Positions 29,456 through 45,293 of a DNA stretch of 54,999 nt are shown piece after piece. Position 1 is the stretch's first letter. The number at the start of each line of letters is the position of its first letter. Origin of the DNA: Helicobacter baculiformis. GTDB taxonomy: Bacteria; Campylobacterota; Campylobacteria; Campylobacterales; Helicobacteraceae. Both the position numbers and the translations under genes were made by a program. Under the pieces are notes generated by a model that ran no database searches, was not told where the DNA came from, and was given only the letters and a program-made list of their open reading frames with translations. The DNA lies in the NCBI RefSeq assembly GCF_900197685.1, contig NZ_FZMF01000026.1:1-54999 (forward strand), read 5' to 3'.

Positions 29456-31096
29456 TTAAAGCGTAAAATTACGCACGATTTTTTGCAAGTCTTGCGCCGT
29501 GCGCTCCAACACACTGATTTCTTTGGCATTGCTACTCATTGAGGTGGCAACCTCATGGGCGATCTTGGCAATCTGTTCGATCTGGCTAGCAATGTTGGCG
29601 ATATCTTGAGACTGACTTTTAGAGTGCACCACTACACTTTTAGCATCTTCTAGTGAGCTAGCAGCTTTATTGTAAATAGCTTCCAACGCACTAGAAGCTA
29701 AATTTGCATGCTCTTGACTCTTAGTGATCTCAACAACCATGTGTTCCATACTAGCAACGGACTTTTTAGTTTCCTCTTGAATAACTTTAATGATTCGATC
29801 GATTTCTTGAGTCGCACCCCCGGTATGCTCAGCTAGTTTGCGAATTTCATCTGCCACTACTGCAAATCCGCGCCCGTGTTCACCCGCGCGCGCAGCCTCT
29901 ATGGCGGCATTGAGCGCGAGCAAATTGGTTTGATCGGCGATGCCTTGAATAAGTTCAGCACTCTGCCCGATGTTTTGGGCATGTTTGTCTAAAGATTGGA
30001 TTTGTTCAGCGCCAGCGCGTGCGCTTTGGGTAATGCCTTCCATACTCTGCGCGGTGTTATGCACAGCTTCTTTACCCTTTTGGCTCAACTCTACACTTTG
30101 TAGAGAATTCTCTTCTGTTTGGGCAATAATATCGCTCACTCCTTGAACACTTTCTTGCATATGAGTCATGTTTTTGATCAGCTCAGCAGTCATGTTTTCT
30201 TGCTTATTAGCGTTTTCCTGAGAGATGCGTGAGAGATCAGAAGCTAAAGTAGACTTGTGTGAAATATCGCTAGAGGATTGGCTAATTTGTTTAATGATGT
30301 GCACCATAGAAGCTTGCATATCTTTAATAGCATCCAAAGCACTGCCTGCAAACTTTGTCTGAACTGTATGCGAAAGATCGCCTTTGGCAATCGCACCGAT
30401 AATCTCTTTGATCACAACGGGTTCTTCTCCTAAGGATGCTCTGATGTGCCGCACAATGATAAAGGCAATTCCCATACCAATAAAGAGTACAATGAGAGTC
30501 AAACTCACCATCAGATAACTAAACTCACTGGCAATACCCTTAGCAAGAGAAGTAAGTTTTTTGTTGAGACTCTCTTCATGATCAATAAAAGCATTGATGG
30601 CTGCAAGCCACTTAACGATATTTTGGGCTAAACCCTTGTATAAAAATTGCGCAGCTTCTTGCGAATCTTTTTGCTTTAAGGCGATAATCTTGTTAATTTG
30701 GGGGACTGCAACAATCTCTATTGTATTGATATCTGCGTAAAGTGCTCGCTCCTTATCACTAACATGATCTTGAAACTGAGCAAACATCGTATCCATGGAT
30801 TTCTTAGCCTGTTGGTAGTCCCCATAGAGCTTAGCGATCAATTCAATTTGAGTTTCCAAAAACTCGCGATTTTGTGTGATGACTACATCGCGCACAGCGA
30901 TAGCACGATCATGCACACTTCCACGCATGTTGATCGCATAGCGCTGTTTTACAGCATTATAATCTGTGATCTCAGTTAAAATATGATCGATAGTGCGCAC
31001 CCGAATCACTCCTACCACACTCAAGATCACCATTAAGGCAATCACAACCCCAAAACCGCCGTAAAGCTTCTTGGATACGCTTAATCCATCCATCAT
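29456..31096 (-). CDS. Methyl-accepting chemotaxis protein, four-helix-bundle type
   Basis: This chemoreceptor of 546 residues has TM1 at about 11-33 and a helical periplasmic domain of about 155 residues without Cache strands ([20 protein letters not shown], then [20 protein letters not shown]), i.e. the 4HB_MCP type. TM2 lies near 191-214, a HAMP with [20 protein letters not shown] follows, and the signalling tip [20 protein letters not shown] lies near 403. The ATG at 31096 follows AAGGA by six bases. It is 26 bases downstream of the HpaA-family gene and likely co-transcribed. H. pylori has no receptor of exactly this type that I can name. Confidence 0.92.
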   Translation of the reverse strand: MMDGLSVSKKLYGGFGVVIALMVILSVVGVIRVRTIDHILTEITDYNAVKQRYAINMRGSVHDRAIAVRDVVITQNREFLETQIELIAKLYGDYQQAKKSMDTMFAQFQDHVSDKERALYADINTIEIVAVPQINKIIALKQKDSQEAAQFLYKGLAQNIVKWLAAINAFIDHEESLNKKLTSLAKGIASEFSYLMVSLTLIVLFIGMGIAFIIVRHIRASLGEEPVVIKEIIGAIAKGDLSHTVQTKFAGSALDAIKDMQASMVHIIKQISQSSSDISHKSTLASDLSRISQENANKQENMTAELIKNMTHMQESVQGVSDIIAQTEENSLQSVELSQKGKEAVHNTAQSMEGITQSARAGAEQIQSLDKHAQNIGQSAELIQGIADQTNLLALNAAIEAARAGEHGRGFAVVADEIRKLAEHTGGATQEIDRIIKVIQEETKKSVASMEHMVVEITKSQEHANLASSALEAIYNKAASSLEDAKSVVVHSKSQSQDIANIASQIEQIAKIAHEVATSMSSNAKEISVLERTAQDLQKIVRNFTL

Positions 31097-31122
31097 GGCA
31101 CATCCTTTAGTAACAAACAAGA

Positions 31123-31911
31123 TTACCGTTTATTTTTTTCTATGATTTTTTGATAACGATTGATATTAGAAGTTACCAATTCAATAACAAGTCTTTGCAT
31201 CACCTTTGCATACATCTCACTAAGGATTGCTCGAATTGCAGTGTCTTTTGCTTTAATAAGTTGAGTGCGCCCAACATAACTAGGCATCAGTTTACCTGTT
31301 TTGCTAATAGGGTAATGATAAGTATGTGTGCTAGCCTGATGACCGCTCACATCCACACCAAAATTATGAATCACCTTACCCGTTACAGGCTCAAAGAAAT
31401 TAAACCATATTGTACCCGAGCTCCGATCTGCCATAATATCTACATTTGACTGGCTAGAATCGTCAGGATTTATCTTAATATTCTCTAATACACCCACCCA
31501 ACCACTCAAATCTAAAACTGCCCATATCTTGCGCTTTTGTACAGGAGTGAGCGCCTCTCTATTGCTAAAACGCAAAACCTGATACCCGCGCTTCTGAAGA
31601 ATCTCTTGAATTTGCTTGAGCAATGCTTCTTGAAATTGTGTGGCATAGGGCTTAAGATTGTCGCTCACTTGTATATGGGGTGTAAGGATACCTACAAAGT
31701 GATTATTGATAGGCGCTTGGGTAATACTAATGGGGTAGTGAAGTAAAAGAGTATCGCTCACAGCATGGGTCGTCCTACTTTTCTGTGCAACTTGAATCTT
31801 AGAATGCGAAAAATCCTTAAGAGAAGACACCTCAGACTGCGCATGCAAGAAGCCCCCACAAGCCCCTAGAACAAACCACGCAAGCAACACCTTCCGTCTT
31901 GTTTTTTGCAC
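31123..31911 (-). CDS. HpaA-family lipoprotein
   Basis: This member of the HpaA (neuraminyllactose-binding haemagglutinin / flagellar sheath lipoprotein) family is found only in Helicobacter. The N-terminus [18 protein letters not shown] is a lipoprotein-type signal with LGAC before the cleavage point, although Gly at -2 is unusual. Family blocks are [20 protein letters not shown], then [40 protein letters not shown] and [20 protein letters not shown]. The 262 residues match HpaA. The start appears to be GTG 31911, with AAGG six bases upstream. Which paralogue it is cannot be told. Confidence 0.88.
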   Translation of the reverse strand: MQKTRRKVLLAWFVLGACGGFLHAQSEVSSLKDFSHSKIQVAQKSRTTHAVSDTLLLHYPISITQAPINNHFVGILTPHIQVSDNLKPYATQFQEALLKQIQEILQKRGYQVLRFSNREALTPVQKRKIWAVLDLSGWVGVLENIKINPDDSSQSNVDIMADRSSGTIWFNFFEPVTGKVIHNFGVDVSGHQASTHTYHYPISKTGKLMPSYVGRTQLIKAKDTAIRAILSEMYAKVMQRLVIELVTSNINRYQKIIEKNKR

Positions 31912-31987
31912 AAAAAACCTTGCACTCCAAAGTTAAAGGATTATAGCACACAAACAAATAATCAAAAGACCCCCTCCCATACCTCTT

Positions 31988-32968
31988 TTAGATGGGTAAA
32001 ACGCGGATGTGCTCGTCTAAGTGCTCTTGTAATACCCCCTCAATAGCATATAAAGTTCCTGTACCAGCGCTCGCGCACCCATCGCACGCGCCCATGTAGC
32101 GGATATAAACATCTACAAAACCCCCTCCTTCTTTAATATCAAGTACTTCCAAATTCCCCCCATCCATCATGAGCATGGGGCGGATGTGCAAATCGATGGT
32201 GTGATCGATGGCCTTGACTTTTTGCACCATCGTCATGTCCACGAAGGCTAAATCCCCGCTCAAGGATTTTTGCGCATTCTCCTTTAGGGCTTCGGCTTGC
32301 ATTTCTGCGCGCACATCCCTGAGAATATCCACTAAATAATGCTCCCTAGCCTCGTGCCCACCAGGTTTGACACAACTCTTACAAAACCCCCCGGCTTTGG
32401 TGTATTGGGTGATCTCCTCTACGCTCTTTAAATCGTTGAGCCTAATCACCTCCTTAATCGTGCCCAAGCTCACCCGCGCACACTCGCACACAATGATCTC
32501 ACTTTCAAAATCTTCCGGGTTCTTACCCAGGTATTGAGCGGCGGCCTGCTTGATCACATCATAAGCCATCACAGAACAGTGCATTTTTTGCCCGGGTACG
32601 GCGGGTACATCAGGGTGATCTCTAAGGCTATGTTCCACATCTAAATTTGTGATCTTCACCGCATCTTGTACCCGTTTGCCCAAACACAGCTCAACCATCA
32701 TATCCGAGCTAGCAATCGCTGTCCCGCATCCAAAACTCTTAAACTTAGCGTCCACAATCACATCGGTTTTAGGGTCCACCAGCCAGTAAAGCCGCACCGC
32801 ATCCCCGCACGCCTCTGCGCCATAGTCAGCAACGATGAGTTTCCCCCCTTTGGCTTGCGCCTCCTCCTGCGTGATGACCCCTAAATGCGTGGGATTGTCC
32901 ATGCGTCTGCTCACCTCTTTAGAATAGGCGTCCCACAACGCCCCACCGAGTAAATTATTTTTTGCCAT
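31988..32968 (-). CDS. nifU: Iron-sulfur cluster scaffold NifU
   Basis: NifU is the main Fe-S cluster assembly scaffold of Helicobacter. It has three parts. An IscU-like N-domain holds Cys in AEACGDAV, FKSFGCGTAIA and KMHCSVMA. A central [2Fe-2S] ferredoxin-like region holds VCECARVS and FCKSCVKPGG. A C-terminal Nfu domain holds GACDGCASAGTGTLYAIEGV with the CxxC. The 326 residues match H. pylori. AAGGAG lies before the ATG, 14 bases after nifS. Confidence 0.96.
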   Translation of the reverse strand: MAKNNLLGGALWDAYSKEVSRRMDNPTHLGVITQEEAQAKGGKLIVADYGAEACGDAVRLYWLVDPKTDVIVDAKFKSFGCGTAIASSDMMVELCLGKRVQDAVKITNLDVEHSLRDHPDVPAVPGQKMHCSVMAYDVIKQAAAQYLGKNPEDFESEIIVCECARVSLGTIKEVIRLNDLKSVEEITQYTKAGGFCKSCVKPGGHEAREHYLVDILRDVRAEMQAEALKENAQKSLSGDLAFVDMTMVQKVKAIDHTIDLHIRPMLMMDGGNLEVLDIKEGGGFVDVYIRYMGACDGCASAGTGTLYAIEGVLQEHLDEHIRVLPI

Positions 32969-32982
32969 GTGAACTCCTTTGT

Positions 32983-35545
<2,563 letters not shown>

Positions 35546-35600
35546 GATCCTCCCAAAGTTTAATTGTGGATTAACGCATGTTTGGTTAAAATGACCCCTT

Positions 35601-35606
35601 TATTAT
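35601..35606 (+). promoter_or_regulatory. -10 region of the tig operon
   Basis: TATTAT, running into TATACT-like sequence, lies 28 bases before the tig ATG. AAGGAG at 35617-35622 is the ribosome-binding site. Confidence 0.5.
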
Positions 35607-35628
35607 ACTCAAACTCAAGGAGTTATCG

Positions 35629-36942
35629 ATGGATTTAGAGACCAAAAGGTTAGATGGCGCTAATGCGCATATCCATGCTAAACCTTCTCTAGAAGTTTTT
35701 GAAGAAAAATCTAAAAAGGTTGCCCAAAAGATTGCTAGAAACACAAAAATTGACGGGTTTAGAAGAGGTAAAGTGCCCCTCAATGTTATCCAGCAACGCT
35801 ACCAAGATCGGATCAACGAAGAAACTAGACAGGAATTACTTGACTCTGTGTTACACGCCGGGGTGAAGGCGTTAGAACTCGCCCCTCAGGAAATGATGGG
35901 TAGCCCTGCGATCCTCAAATTCGAAAAACAGGATACGCATTTTGATATTGAGCTCAGAATCGGGATTAAGCCTCACATCGATCTATCCAGTGTGGAGAGT
36001 TGTATCCCTGATTTTACCATTGACGAGATCAGCCAGGCGCAAGTGCAAGAGCGCTTAGACATCTTAGCCAAAGAAAAGTCTAGCTTCTCAGACGCGCCTG
36101 AAAATACTCTTGTGGCTAAGGATCACGGGGTAATTATAGATTTTGAAGGCTTGCTAGATGGACAACCCTTTGAAGGTAATAAAGCACAAAATTTTGCTCT
36201 CATTGTAGGTGAGGGACGTTTATTAGAAGATTTTGAAACTCAGCTTATAGGGATGAGGGTAGACGAAGAAAAGCAGTTTGTTGTGCGCTTCCCCAAAGAC
36301 TACGCCAATGCGACTTTGGCGGATAAAGAAGTCTCTTTTCATGTCAAGCTCCACCAAATCCAAATCCGACAAATCCCTGAGATTGACGATGCGTTTGTCA
36401 AGGCCGTGCTCAACCAAGAAAAAGAGCCCACTTTGGAGTTGCTCCGACAAAAGATCAAAGATCAGCTCTTCTTGGAAGCAAAGACCAAGCTCTACAACCA
36501 AGAACTTAAAGATAAGCTGATGAAAAACTTAGAAGATACGCTTTGTTTCGATCTGCCCACTACGCTTTTAGAGCAAGAAATCGATTTAGCTTTGCACCAA
36601 TCCTTGCAGGATACACCCCAAGAAGAGCTTGAAGAACTCCAAAAAGATCCTCTTAAACTTAAGGAAAAACGTGAGAGTTTTAGGGCTGAGGCACTCAAAA
36701 GCGTAAGGGTTACTTTTATCATAGAAGCCTTGTCTAGACAAGAAAAGATTGAGGTGCAGGATAGTGAGGTGTTTCAAGTTATTTATCATGAAGCTATGAT
36801 GACCAAACAAGACCCTAAACAGCTCATTGCATATTATGAGAAGAACTACATGTTGCCAGCTGTTAAAATGACTCTGATTGGGGATAAGTTGCTGACCTGC
36901 TTGCTTGACAAACGCTTGGCTAAAGCGCAGGAGGCCTCTTGA
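35629..36942 (+). CDS. tig: Trigger factor chaperone
   Basis: Trigger factor is a ribosome-bound chaperone and prolyl isomerase that meets nascent chains at the tunnel exit. The N-terminal ribosome-binding signature is [17 protein letters not shown] near residue 43. The FKBP-like PPIase domain is at about 155-240 ([20 protein letters not shown], then [20 protein letters not shown]), and a long helical C-domain follows. The 437 residues are normal. clpP overlaps its stop. Confidence 0.96.
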   Translation: MDLETKRLDGANAHIHAKPSLEVFEEKSKKVAQKIARNTKIDGFRRGKVPLNVIQQRYQDRINEETRQELLDSVLHAGVKALELAPQEMMGSPAILKFEKQDTHFDIELRIGIKPHIDLSSVESCIPDFTIDEISQAQVQERLDILAKEKSSFSDAPENTLVAKDHGVIIDFEGLLDGQPFEGNKAQNFALIVGEGRLLEDFETQLIGMRVDEEKQFVVRFPKDYANATLADKEVSFHVKLHQIQIRQIPEIDDAFVKAVLNQEKEPTLELLRQKIKDQLFLEAKTKLYNQELKDKLMKNLEDTLCFDLPTTLLEQEIDLALHQSLQDTPQEELEELQKDPLKLKEKRESFRAEALKSVRVTFIIEALSRQEKIEVQDSEVFQVIYHEAMMTKQDPKQLIAYYEKNYMLPAVKMTLIGDKLLTCLLDKRLAKAQEAS

Positions 36943-37532
36943 ACTACATTCCCTATGTCATTGAAAAAACCGGGCGGGGGGAGCGCAGTTACGATATTTA
37001 CTCTAGGCTATTGAAGGATCGCATCGTCTTGCTCAGTGGGGAGATCAACGATGCGGTGGCTTCTAGCATTGTGGCGCAGTTGCTCTTCTTAGAGGCTGAA
37101 GATCCCGAAAAGGACATCAATCTCTACATCAATTCGCCCGGGGGTTCGGTTACCAGCGGTTTTAGCATTTATGACACCATGAACTACATCCATCCGGATA
37201 TTTGCACCATCTGCATCGGGCAGGCCGCTTCGATGGGGGCGTTCTTGCTCAGTTGTGGCACCAAGGGCAAACGCTTTTCTCTGCCCCATTCGCGTATCAT
37301 GATTCACCAACCCCTAGGGGGCACACAGGGGCAGGCAGCCAACATCGCCATCTACACCAAAGAGATCTTGCGCTTGAAAGATTTGCTCAACCAAATCATG
37401 GCGACTAATACCGGCCAGCCTTTAGAAAAAATCGAGCAGGACACCGATCGTGATTTTTTCATGAGCGCGTTGGACGCTAAAGAATACGGACTTGTCGATG
37501 AGGTGTTGGTGAAGAGTTCTAAGCAGGCTTGA
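36939..37532 (+). CDS. clpP: ATP-dependent Clp protease proteolytic subunit
   Basis: ClpP is a tetradecameric serine peptidase working with ClpX/ClpA. The catalytic triad is visible as [12 protein letters not shown] (Ser), [11 protein letters not shown] (His) and DTDRDFFMS (Asp). It starts at TTG 36939, which overlaps the tig stop (TTGA) and has a strong GGAGG six bases upstream; the resulting N-terminus ([20 protein letters not shown]) matches H. pylori ClpP. The 197 residues are standard. def starts on the base after its stop. Confidence 0.97.
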   Translation: MNYIPYVIEKTGRGERSYDIYSRLLKDRIVLLSGEINDAVASSIVAQLLFLEAEDPEKDINLYINSPGGSVTSGFSIYDTMNYIHPDICTICIGQAASMGAFLLSCGTKGKRFSLPHSRIMIHQPLGGTQGQAANIAIYTKEILRLKDLLNQIMATNTGQPLEKIEQDTDRDFFMSALDAKEYGLVDEVLVKSSKQA

Positions 37533-38054
37533 ATGGCAATTTTAGAAGTCTTACAATACCCTAATAAAAAGTTGCGCGCGCGCTCCAGTGAAGTACATGT
37601 CTTTGATTCAACATTGCATACACTCTTAGAGGACATGCATGAAACCATGCTCGCGCGCAAGGGCATTGGTTTAGCCGCCATTCAGGTGGGCGTGCCCAAG
37701 CGCATTCTCATCATCAATTTACCCCGCGGAGAAGATGAAACCCAGCACCCAGAAGATCGCCTAGAAATCATTAACCCCGTAATTACTCACACGGAGGGGA
37801 GTATTCTTTGGCGTGAGGGCTGTTTGTCCGTCCCAGAGTTTTACGAAGAGATCGAACGGCATGCTAATCTTACTCTGGCTTACCAAGACCGCCACGGGGA
37901 ATCGAAAATGTTGCAAGCTAGCGAACTTTTGAGTGTGGCGATCCAGCATGAGATCGATCACCTCAATGGGGTTTTATTCGTGGACAAGCTCTCCATGCTC
38001 AAGCGTAAAAAATTTGAAAAGGAATTTAAAAAAGCCCTCAAGAGTGAGGGCTGA
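37533..38054 (+). CDS. def: Peptide deformylase
   Basis: Def removes the formyl group from nascent proteins. The three motifs are [22 protein letters not shown] (metal Cys) and [12 protein letters not shown] (metal His pair and catalytic Glu). The 173 residues are normal. The ATG follows directly on the clpP stop, and its own stop overlaps the comM ATG (TGATG), so the tig-clpP-def-comM genes are tightly coupled. Confidence 0.97.
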   Translation: MAILEVLQYPNKKLRARSSEVHVFDSTLHTLLEDMHETMLARKGIGLAAIQVGVPKRILIINLPRGEDETQHPEDRLEIINPVITHTEGSILWREGCLSVPEFYEEIERHANLTLAYQDRHGESKMLQASELLSVAIQHEIDHLNGVLFVDKLSMLKRKKFEKEFKKALKSEG

Positions 38055-39577
38055 TGCGCGCGCGCGTGCATGTGAATACGCTCTATTGTGCGACCATGCG
38101 CGGCGCGGGTGCCAAGATTGTACAAGTAGAGGGGAGTTTCACGCGCGCCCTGCCTGCTTTTGTGATCGCCGGGTTGCCCAATAACGCCATTCAAGAATCT
38201 AAACAGCGCGTGCAGGGCGCACTCCAAAATAATGGCTTTGCCTTCCCACCCCTGAAAATCACGATCAATCTCTCCCCCTCCGATCTGCCCAAAAGTGGGA
38301 GTCATTTTGACTTGCCCATGGCGCTCTTGGTCGCTTTACAAAAAAATCCTCTCAAGCACACTTGGTTTGCCTTTGGAGAATTGGGTTTAGATGGCAAAAT
38401 CAAGCATAGCGACACCATTTTTCCTATGCTCTTAGACATCGCCCTGCAAGCCCCCAACGCTCATGTACTCGTACCACAGACCGGACAAGAACTCTTGAGC
38501 CTGATCCCCAATTTACACCTGCACTTTGTAGAACATCTAAACCAAGCCCTAGAGATCATCACCCAAGACACCCAACCACCCCACACGCACGCCCCCAAAC
38601 TGCCCTTTGAGAGTTTGCAAATTGATCGCACTCCCTATTATTACTTGCAAGATTTTGCCCTAGATTTTAGCGATGTGAAGGGGCAAGAACACGCCAAACA
38701 CGCCGCGCTCATCGCGGCAAGTGGCATGCACAATGTGATCTTTGAGGGGAGTCCGGGCTGTGGGAAGAGCATGATTGCCAAGCGCATGCGCTACATTCTA
38801 CCCCCCAGCACTTTGGACGAAATGATCACTTCTACCAAATTGCGCATTTTAAGCGATCAAGAAAGCGCCTACACACCTCTGAGAAATTTTAGAAACCCCC
38901 ACCAAAGCGCGTCAAAATCCAGTATTCTAGGCTCTACTCAGGCGAATAACCCCAAGCCCGGGGAGATCGCATTGGCGCACAATGGGATTTTATTCTTTGA
39001 TGAACTCCCCCACTTCAAAAGAGATATTCTAGAAGCCTTGCGCGAGCCGATGGAAAATGATCAACTGGTGATTTCTAGAGTGGCTAGCAAGATCACCTAT
39101 GAGACTTCTTTTCTCTTTGTGGGGGCGATGAATCCCTGCCCTTGCGGGAATTTGATGGATAATTTTAGGGTCTGCCGTTGTCTAGAAAGGGATATTCTCG
39201 CCTATCAAAGCCGTTTGAGCGCGCCTTTTTTGGAGCGCATCGATCTCTTTGTGCAAATGAGTCCCACAGACGCGCAAGCCAAAAGCACGCTAGATTCTGC
39301 ACAGATGCACCAACAGGTCTTAGAAGCCTTTAAAATGCAAAAATCTAGGGGGCAAGCCCGTTTGAATGGCAAGCTGAACGAACAAGAGATCGCACAATTT
39401 TGTCTTTTGGACTCCCAAGCCGCGCAAATATTGGATCAAGCAATTTTGCGCTATGGATTCTCTGAGCGCGCCATCAACAAGATGAAGAAAGTGGCGCGCA
39501 CCATTGCCGATTTAGCAAGCTGTGCTACTATCCAGAAAGCCCACATGCTCAAGGCACTCCAATTTAGAAAGGTTTAA
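38054..39577 (+). CDS. comM: ComM-type AAA+ helicase (Mg chelatase family)
   Basis: ComM is a branch-migration helicase that promotes integration of transformed DNA. The N-terminal domain (about 1-170) has the Lon-like GAKIVQVEGSFTRALPAFVI. Then come VKGQEHAKHAALIAASGMHN, Walker A EGSPGCGKSMIAKRM near 230, Walker B ILFFDELPHFKRDILEALRE and the zinc-like NPCPCGN. The 507 residues are typical. It fits a naturally competent organism. Confidence 0.93.
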   Translation: MRARVHVNTLYCATMRGAGAKIVQVEGSFTRALPAFVIAGLPNNAIQESKQRVQGALQNNGFAFPPLKITINLSPSDLPKSGSHFDLPMALLVALQKNPLKHTWFAFGELGLDGKIKHSDTIFPMLLDIALQAPNAHVLVPQTGQELLSLIPNLHLHFVEHLNQALEIITQDTQPPHTHAPKLPFESLQIDRTPYYYLQDFALDFSDVKGQEHAKHAALIAASGMHNVIFEGSPGCGKSMIAKRMRYILPPSTLDEMITSTKLRILSDQESAYTPLRNFRNPHQSASKSSILGSTQANNPKPGEIALAHNGILFFDELPHFKRDILEALREPMENDQLVISRVASKITYETSFLFVGAMNPCPCGNLMDNFRVCRCLERDILAYQSRLSAPFLERIDLFVQMSPTDAQAKSTLDSAQMHQQVLEAFKMQKSRGQARLNGKLNEQEIAQFCLLDSQAAQILDQAILRYGFSERAINKMKKVARTIADLASCATIQKAHMLKALQFRKV

Positions 39578-39580
39578 GCC

Positions 39581-41626
39581 ATGCAGAAATACCACTTCAA
39601 GGGACTAGATTGCCCCGATTGTGCCAATAAACTAGAAAGCGCGCTCAATAAGCAAAGCTATGTCCAAGAAGCGCGCGTGATCTTTAACACCAACACGCTC
39701 TATTTAAAAGCCCATGACATGCCCAAAGCCCTAGCGCTCATCAAACAGCTAGAGCCCGAAATGGAGCTCTCTGAGCAAGTCCAAAGCGAGTCTAGACCCA
39801 GCGCGACACCCCTGCTCATTAGCATCGTGTTCTACTTGATAGCCGTAGCGACCATCCACTTTAGCACCCAAAATTGGGCGCTTTATTTAAGTTACGCCAT
39901 CTTAGTTGGGGTGTATGTGGTGGCGGGCAAAGATGTCTTTTTGGGCGCGTTGCGTGCCATTAGAAACAAACAATTCTTTGATGAAAACACGCTCATGCTC
40001 AGTGCGACCATCGCCGCCTTTGGGGTGGGTGCGCATGAAGAAGCCGTGTCTATTATGGTCTTTTACTCCGCAGGGGAGTTTTTACAGCAACTCGCCATCG
40101 CGCGCTCTAAACAATCTCTGCACGCGCTCTTAGATGTCGCGCCCAATCGTGCGGTGCGCAAGGTGGGGCAGGAAATGCAAGAGGTCGAGCCTAGCGCGCT
40201 CTCTATTGGCGATGTCGTAGTGGTCAAGGTGGGGGAGAAGATCCCCACGGATGGCGTGGTGCTCAGTGGGGAGAGTCTGCTAGATCAAAAAGCCCTCACA
40301 GGCGAATCCTTGCCGGTCAATGTCAAGGAACATAGCGCGGTGCTAGGGGGAAGTATCAATCTTAAAGGGGTGCTAGAAATCCAAGTGAGCAAGCTCTATG
40401 CGGATTCTTCGGTGGCTAAGATTGTGGATTTGGTTTCTAATGCGGTGAGTCAGAAATCTCAAACCGAGAAATTCATCACCACCTTTGCGCGTTATTACAC
40501 CCCCGCTGTCTTTGGCATCGCCTTGCTCATCGCCTTTATCCCCCCCTTGCTAGGACATGGGGACTTTAATACATGGATTTATCGCGGGCTCTTTGCCTTG
40601 ATGGTGAGTTGTCCATGCGCGTTGGTGATCTCTGTGCCCTTGGGGTATTTTGGGGGCGTGGGGGCGGCTAGCCGCGCGGGGATTTTGGTAAAAAGCGTGC
40701 AAACTTTAGAGGCGCTCAGTCAGGTGAAAAATATCGCTTTTGACAAGACGGGCACTTTGAGCAAGGGAGAATTTAAAGTGGTAGATGTCGTGCCCATCGC
40801 CCCCTTCTCTAAAGAAGAGGTGCTAGAACACGCCTCTTGTGCGCAGATTCTCTCCACCCACCCCATTGCCATCTCTATTCAAAAAGCTCACAAACGCCAA
40901 TGCCAGCATGAAATTGAGGACTATCAAGAGATCGGCGGGCTTGGAGTCAGGGCTAGTTGCCACTCTCACCTCATCATCGCGGGCAATGATAAAATGTTGC
41001 ACAAATACAATATCCCCCACAACACCTGCAGTTTAGAGGGCACGATCGTGCATGTGGCTGCCAATGGGCAACATGTGGGCTATATTGTGGTGGCAGACAC
41101 GCTCAAAGATAACGCTAAAGAATGCCTAGATGCGCTCAAGCATGCGGGCATTGAACACATGTGTATTATGAGTGGGGACAATGAGTACAGCACCAAGCGC
41201 GTGGCTAAAGCGCTTGATTGCCCCTATTACGCCAATCTCTTGCCTGAGGACAAGCTCAAAGCCTTTGAAGATTTTCAAGCCCAATACCCCCATAAGAGCA
41301 TGTTTGTGGGCGATGGGATCAACGATGCGCCCACTTTGGCGCGTGCGGATGTGAGCATGAGCATGGGGAGTGCGAGCCAAATTAGCAAGGAGAGTGCGGA
41401 CATTGTGATCACCAATAACGCCTTAGAATCCGTGCTCAAAGTCTTTAAAATCGCCAAGAAGACCAAGCGAATCATCATTGAAAATATTGTCTTTGCCTTA
41501 GGGATCAAGGCGCTTTTCATCGTGCTAGGCTTTTTTGGCATCGCCACTTTATGGGAGGCGGTCTTTGGAGATGTGGGCGTAACCTTGATCGCCCTAGCCA
41601 ATTCTATGCGCACCATGCGCATTTAA
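39581..41626 (+). CDS. cadA: Heavy-metal efflux P-type ATPase (CadA type)
   Basis: This P1B ATPase corresponds to H. pylori CadA, which exports Cd, Zn and Co. The N-terminal metal-binding domain has [12 protein letters not shown] (CxxC, residues 11-14). The membrane metal site is SCPCAL, the phosphorylated Asp is in [10 protein letters not shown], the ATP-site His-Pro is in STHPIAISI, and the hinge is [20 protein letters not shown]. The 681 residues are standard. It lies three bases after comM, as in H. pylori. Confidence 0.93.
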   Translation: MQKYHFKGLDCPDCANKLESALNKQSYVQEARVIFNTNTLYLKAHDMPKALALIKQLEPEMELSEQVQSESRPSATPLLISIVFYLIAVATIHFSTQNWALYLSYAILVGVYVVAGKDVFLGALRAIRNKQFFDENTLMLSATIAAFGVGAHEEAVSIMVFYSAGEFLQQLAIARSKQSLHALLDVAPNRAVRKVGQEMQEVEPSALSIGDVVVVKVGEKIPTDGVVLSGESLLDQKALTGESLPVNVKEHSAVLGGSINLKGVLEIQVSKLYADSSVAKIVDLVSNAVSQKSQTEKFITTFARYYTPAVFGIALLIAFIPPLLGHGDFNTWIYRGLFALMVSCPCALVISVPLGYFGGVGAASRAGILVKSVQTLEALSQVKNIAFDKTGTLSKGEFKVVDVVPIAPFSKEEVLEHASCAQILSTHPIAISIQKAHKRQCQHEIEDYQEIGGLGVRASCHSHLIIAGNDKMLHKYNIPHNTCSLEGTIVHVAANGQHVGYIVVADTLKDNAKECLDALKHAGIEHMCIMSGDNEYSTKRVAKALDCPYYANLLPEDKLKAFEDFQAQYPHKSMFVGDGINDAPTLARADVSMSMGSASQISKESADIVITNNALESVLKVFKIAKKTKRIIIENIVFALGIKALFIVLGFFGIATLWEAVFGDVGVTLIALANSMRTMRI

Positions 41627-41629
41627 AGA

Positions 41630-42928
41630 GTGGCTTTGATCGAGCAAATTTGGGAGGCGCTCAAATTGGGCGTGAGCGAATACGAATTCAACACCTATAT
41701 GCAACTTTTAGACTATGACGCGCACGCCTCCAAAGCCGATCTCTTTGTCTTTTACGCGCCCAATGTGTTGTTGTGCCATTATATCAGCGCGAAATACCGC
41801 ACGCTTTTAGAAAACACGATCGGCGCGCACAAGGGGTATAAAGTGCAGGTGCAGGTGCGCCCCAAAAGCCAACAGCAACACACCCCCCCTAAACCCTTAA
41901 ATCTAGCTAAACACAACCCCACCCTCAACCCCGCCTTTTGCTTTGAAACTTTGATTGTGGGTGCGTGCAACCAAATGGCGGTCAAAATCGCCACCCAAGT
42001 AGCGCGCCAAAGTGGGGTCTATAACCCCGTACTTTTCTTTGGGGGGGTGGGGTTGGGCAAAACCCATTTGCTCAACGCCATTGGCAATTACGCCTGTGAT
42101 CAGCTCAAAAGTGTGCTCTATGTTACCGCTGAACAATTTCTCAATGATTATGTGTCTGGGCTTAATAGTCGGAGCATGGATAAATTTCAAGACAAATACC
42201 GCTCTTGTGATTATCTCTTGATTGACGATGTGCAATTTTTTGGCGGCAAAGAAAGGGTACAAGAAGAATTTTTTCACACCTTTAACGCCCTGCATGCCCA
42301 AAACAAGCAGATTGTGATGAGCTCGGACAAGCCCCCTAAGGACATTAAGGGTTTAGCCGAGAGACTCCTCTCGCGCTTTGAAATGGGTATAATTGCTAGC
42401 GTGCATCCCCCTACCCTAGAGACAAAGCTGGCGATTATTGAGCAAAAATGCCAACTAGATAAGATAGAAATCCATCAAGAAGTTTTGCACTATCTAGCGA
42501 GCCATCTCAATGAGAATATCCGCCAGATTGAGGGCACTCTCTTGCGCCTCAGCGCGAGGGCTGCCCTCAGCCACCAACCTATCACCTTGCAAATGGCGCA
42601 AAATGTCGTGCAAGAAACTACCAAAGAACGCGCTCAAGAGATCAGTCTAGAGCGCATTTTAAGAGTGGTCGCCTCTACTCTCAATCTCAAACCCTCCGCC
42701 ATTCAGAGCAACGCACGCACGCGTCAGATTAGTTTGGCTAAAAAGAGCGTGATTTACCTAGCCCGCCAGCTCACCCCCCATTCTAGCATCACCATCGCAC
42801 AATTTCTAGGGCTTAAAGACCATAGCGCGGTGAGCAAATCCTTAAAACTAATGCAACAGACCATGCTTGAGGATTCTCAGAGTAAATTACTTGTAGAAGA
42901 GATGGCGCACAAACTCCAAACTCAATAA
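41630..42928 (+). CDS. dnaA: Chromosomal replication initiator DnaA
   Basis: DnaA is the AAA+ initiator that melts oriC. Domain I (about 1-75) opens MALIEQIWEALKLGVSEYEF from a GTG start, and a short linker follows. Walker A is FFGGVGLGKTHLLNAIGNYA near 138, Walker B is YLLIDDVQFF, and the DNA-binding signature is LGLKDHSAVSKSLKLM near the C-terminus. The 432 residues are somewhat shorter than H. pylori DnaA (domain II). It sits between cadA and gyrB with no dnaN. No cluster of DnaA boxes was seen on either side. Confidence 0.96.
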   Translation: MALIEQIWEALKLGVSEYEFNTYMQLLDYDAHASKADLFVFYAPNVLLCHYISAKYRTLLENTIGAHKGYKVQVQVRPKSQQQHTPPKPLNLAKHNPTLNPAFCFETLIVGACNQMAVKIATQVARQSGVYNPVLFFGGVGLGKTHLLNAIGNYACDQLKSVLYVTAEQFLNDYVSGLNSRSMDKFQDKYRSCDYLLIDDVQFFGGKERVQEEFFHTFNALHAQNKQIVMSSDKPPKDIKGLAERLLSRFEMGIIASVHPPTLETKLAIIEQKCQLDKIEIHQEVLHYLASHLNENIRQIEGTLLRLSARAALSHQPITLQMAQNVVQETTKERAQEISLERILRVVASTLNLKPSAIQSNARTRQISLAKKSVIYLARQLTPHSSITIAQFLGLKDHSAVSKSLKLMQQTMLEDSQSKLLVEEMAHKLQTQ

Positions 42929-42932
42929 CTAG

Positions 42933-45287
<2,355 letters not shown>

Positions 45288-45293
45288 GAGGGA

